A stretch of DNA of 64,000 nucleotides, from positions 83,675-147,674 of the forward strand of contig NZ_BOOB01000026.1 of NCBI RefSeq assembly GCF_016863015.1, in the 5' to 3' direction. Source of the DNA: Microbispora amethystogenes (GTDB lineage: Bacteria > Actinomycetota > Actinomycetes > Streptosporangiales > Streptosporangiaceae). Positions 60,153 to 64,000 of this stretch are shown here, in pieces; the stretch's first letter is position 1, and the number at the start of each line of letters is the position of its first letter. Under the pieces are notes generated by a model. The model ran no database searches and was not told the origin of the DNA. It was given only the letters and a program-made list of their open reading frames with translations. The translations under genes were made by a program, and so were the position numbers.

Positions 60153-60165
60153 TAGCGTATGAGTC
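60153..60165 (+). promoter_or_regulatory. Leaderless-type -10 element before DevR-like gene
   Basis: TAGCGT (60153-60158) fits TANNNT and is seven bases before ATG 60166; no ribosome site lies between. Confidence 0.5.
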
Positions 60166-60804
60166 ATGATTCGCGTGTTCCTGGTGGACGACCACGAAGT
60201 CGTACGGCGAGGCGTGGCCGCGCTGCTGGATGCCGAGGACGACATCGAGGTGATCGGCGAGGCGGGGACGGCGGAGTCGGCCGTGGCCCGCATCCCGGCC
60301 CTGCGGCCCGACGTCGCGGTGCTTGACGTGCGCCTGCCCGACGGCAACGGCGTTGACGTCTGCCGGGAGGTCCGCTCGAAGGTGCCCGGCCTGGCCTGCC
60401 TGATGCTGACCTCCTTCGCCGACGACGAGGCGCTGTTCAACGCGGTGATGGCCGGCGCGGCCGGCTACGTGCTCAAGCAGATCCACGGCTCCGACCTGGT
60501 CGGCGCGGTGCGGACGGTGGCCGCCGGGCAGTCGCTGCTCGACCCGCAGACCACCGCCGCGATGCTGCACCGGCTGCGCGACCAGGCCACCAGGAAGGAT
60601 CCGCTGGCCGCCCTGTCCGACCAGGAGCGCCAGATCCTGGAACTGATCGGCGAGGGCCTGACCAACCGGCAGATTGGCGAGCGGATGTTCCTGGCCGAGA
60701 AGACGGTCAAGAACTACGTGTCGAACCTGCTCGGCAAGCTCGACATGCAGCGCCGCACCCAGGCCGCCGCCCTGGCCGCCCGCCTCAAGGCCGAACACGA
60801 CTAG
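60166..60804 (+). CDS. DevR/DosR-like response regulator
   Basis: 212 residues. Receiver with LVDDHE, phospho-acceptor D54 in [11 protein letters not shown] and Lys in YVLKQIHG. The C-terminal LuxR domain reads [20 protein letters not shown] followed by [20 protein letters not shown], which closely resembles mycobacterial DevR, including the recognition helix. In mycobacteria this regulator responds to hypoxia, NO and CO through DevS/DosT. A DevS-like kinase is encoded convergently at 60833, and DosR-type boxes occur at 18139 and 63380. Confidence 0.9.
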   Translation: MIRVFLVDDHEVVRRGVAALLDAEDDIEVIGEAGTAESAVARIPALRPDVAVLDVRLPDGNGVDVCREVRSKVPGLACLMLTSFADDEALFNAVMAGAAGYVLKQIHGSDLVGAVRTVAAGQSLLDPQTTAAMLHRLRDQATRKDPLAALSDQERQILELIGEGLTNRQIGERMFLAEKTVKNYVSNLLGKLDMQRRTQAAALAARLKAEHD

Positions 60805-60814
60805 CCGCGTGTGA

Positions 60815-60830
60815 GCCGCCGCGCGGCGGC
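60815..60830. terminator. Palindrome between convergent two-component genes
   Basis: GCCGCCGCGCGGCGGC is perfectly self-complementary and lies in the 28-base gap between the two stop codons; a possible bidirectional terminator without T-run. Confidence 0.35.
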
Positions 60831-60832
60831 GG

Positions 60833-63496
<2,664 letters not shown>

Positions 63497-63537
63497 CTAC
63501 CCAACGGGTCCGACGTCATGCACGAGAGCGTTCTTCG

Positions 63538-64000
<463 letters not shown>

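Larger units (their letters stand above)
59742..60165. other. 424-base intergenic region with two divergent promoters
   Basis: Holds the 5' leader and promoter of RsbW-like copy 2 and the leaderless promoter of the response regulator at its right end. Sequence resembles the leader of copy 1 (shared ggaccctcccg...ctggtg blocks near 59877-59910 and 58030-58060). No gene seen. Confidence 0.5.

Overview
The window is GC-rich DNA with strong codon-position bias, many GTG starts and several apparently leaderless genes. Together with DevR/DevS-type, RsbW/STAS and CebR-like regulatory elements this points to a filamentous actinomycete, most likely in or near the Streptosporangiaceae. That placement is inference from gene content; no rRNA or tRNA is present to settle it.

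Layout. 1-7.3 kb: the end of an oligopeptide-type ABC transporter operon that runs directly into a GH2 beta-mannosidase, then mannose-6-phosphate isomerase and a lipoprotein polysaccharide deacetylase; this looks like manno-oligosaccharide uptake and use. 7.3-14.8 kb: a CPBP membrane protease, a mycothiol-type DinB protein, an ABC exporter divergent from a two-component system, and a flavin disulfide oxidoreductase. 15-16.4 kb: two secreted proteins with Cys clusters. 16.4-18.1 kb: a uridine-kinase-like protein with a lost P-loop, the wreck of a WYL regulator/epoxide hydrolase divergent pair, and a flavin-binding PPOX protein behind a DosR-type box. 18.2-27.3 kb: a NERD-pseudokinase, an epimerase, small proteins, an RsbW-like kinase, two STAS proteins, a YbdK-type ligase and an Orn/Lys/Arg decarboxylase.

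28.5-36.4 kb is a tight operon for a surface or secreted glycan (membrane protein, GT2, YvcK/CofD-like protein, HAD phosphatase, nucleotidyltransferase, flippase, GT4, GT2). It is followed by a divergent pair of secreted lyase-type enzymes (a Cip1-like jelly roll and a PL8 lyase). A TGGGAGCGCTCCC operator lies before the operon and again between the lyases, and both lyase genes carry an early TTA codon, so synthesis and breakdown may be co-regulated and tied to development.

39.5-47.1 kb: an Rsm22-like methyltransferase and a dense partner-switching block (STAS, a 1418-residue hybrid kinase/phosphatase, a GAF-PP2C phosphatase, STAS). 47.1-48.9 kb: four tandem genes for small secreted paralogues, each with one C-x5/6-C loop; I recognise no family for them and regard them as the best candidate for something undescribed. 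49.1-56.4 kb: an ATPase remnant, a sugar ABC transporter, a GH3 beta-glucosidase and a LacI repressor with matching operators. 56.5-59.8 kb: a duplicated module of AraC regulator plus convergent RsbW-like ATPase. 60.1-64 kb: a DevR/DevS-type pair, a DoxX protein behind a second DosR-type box, and the 3' end of a secreted lectin-domain protein.
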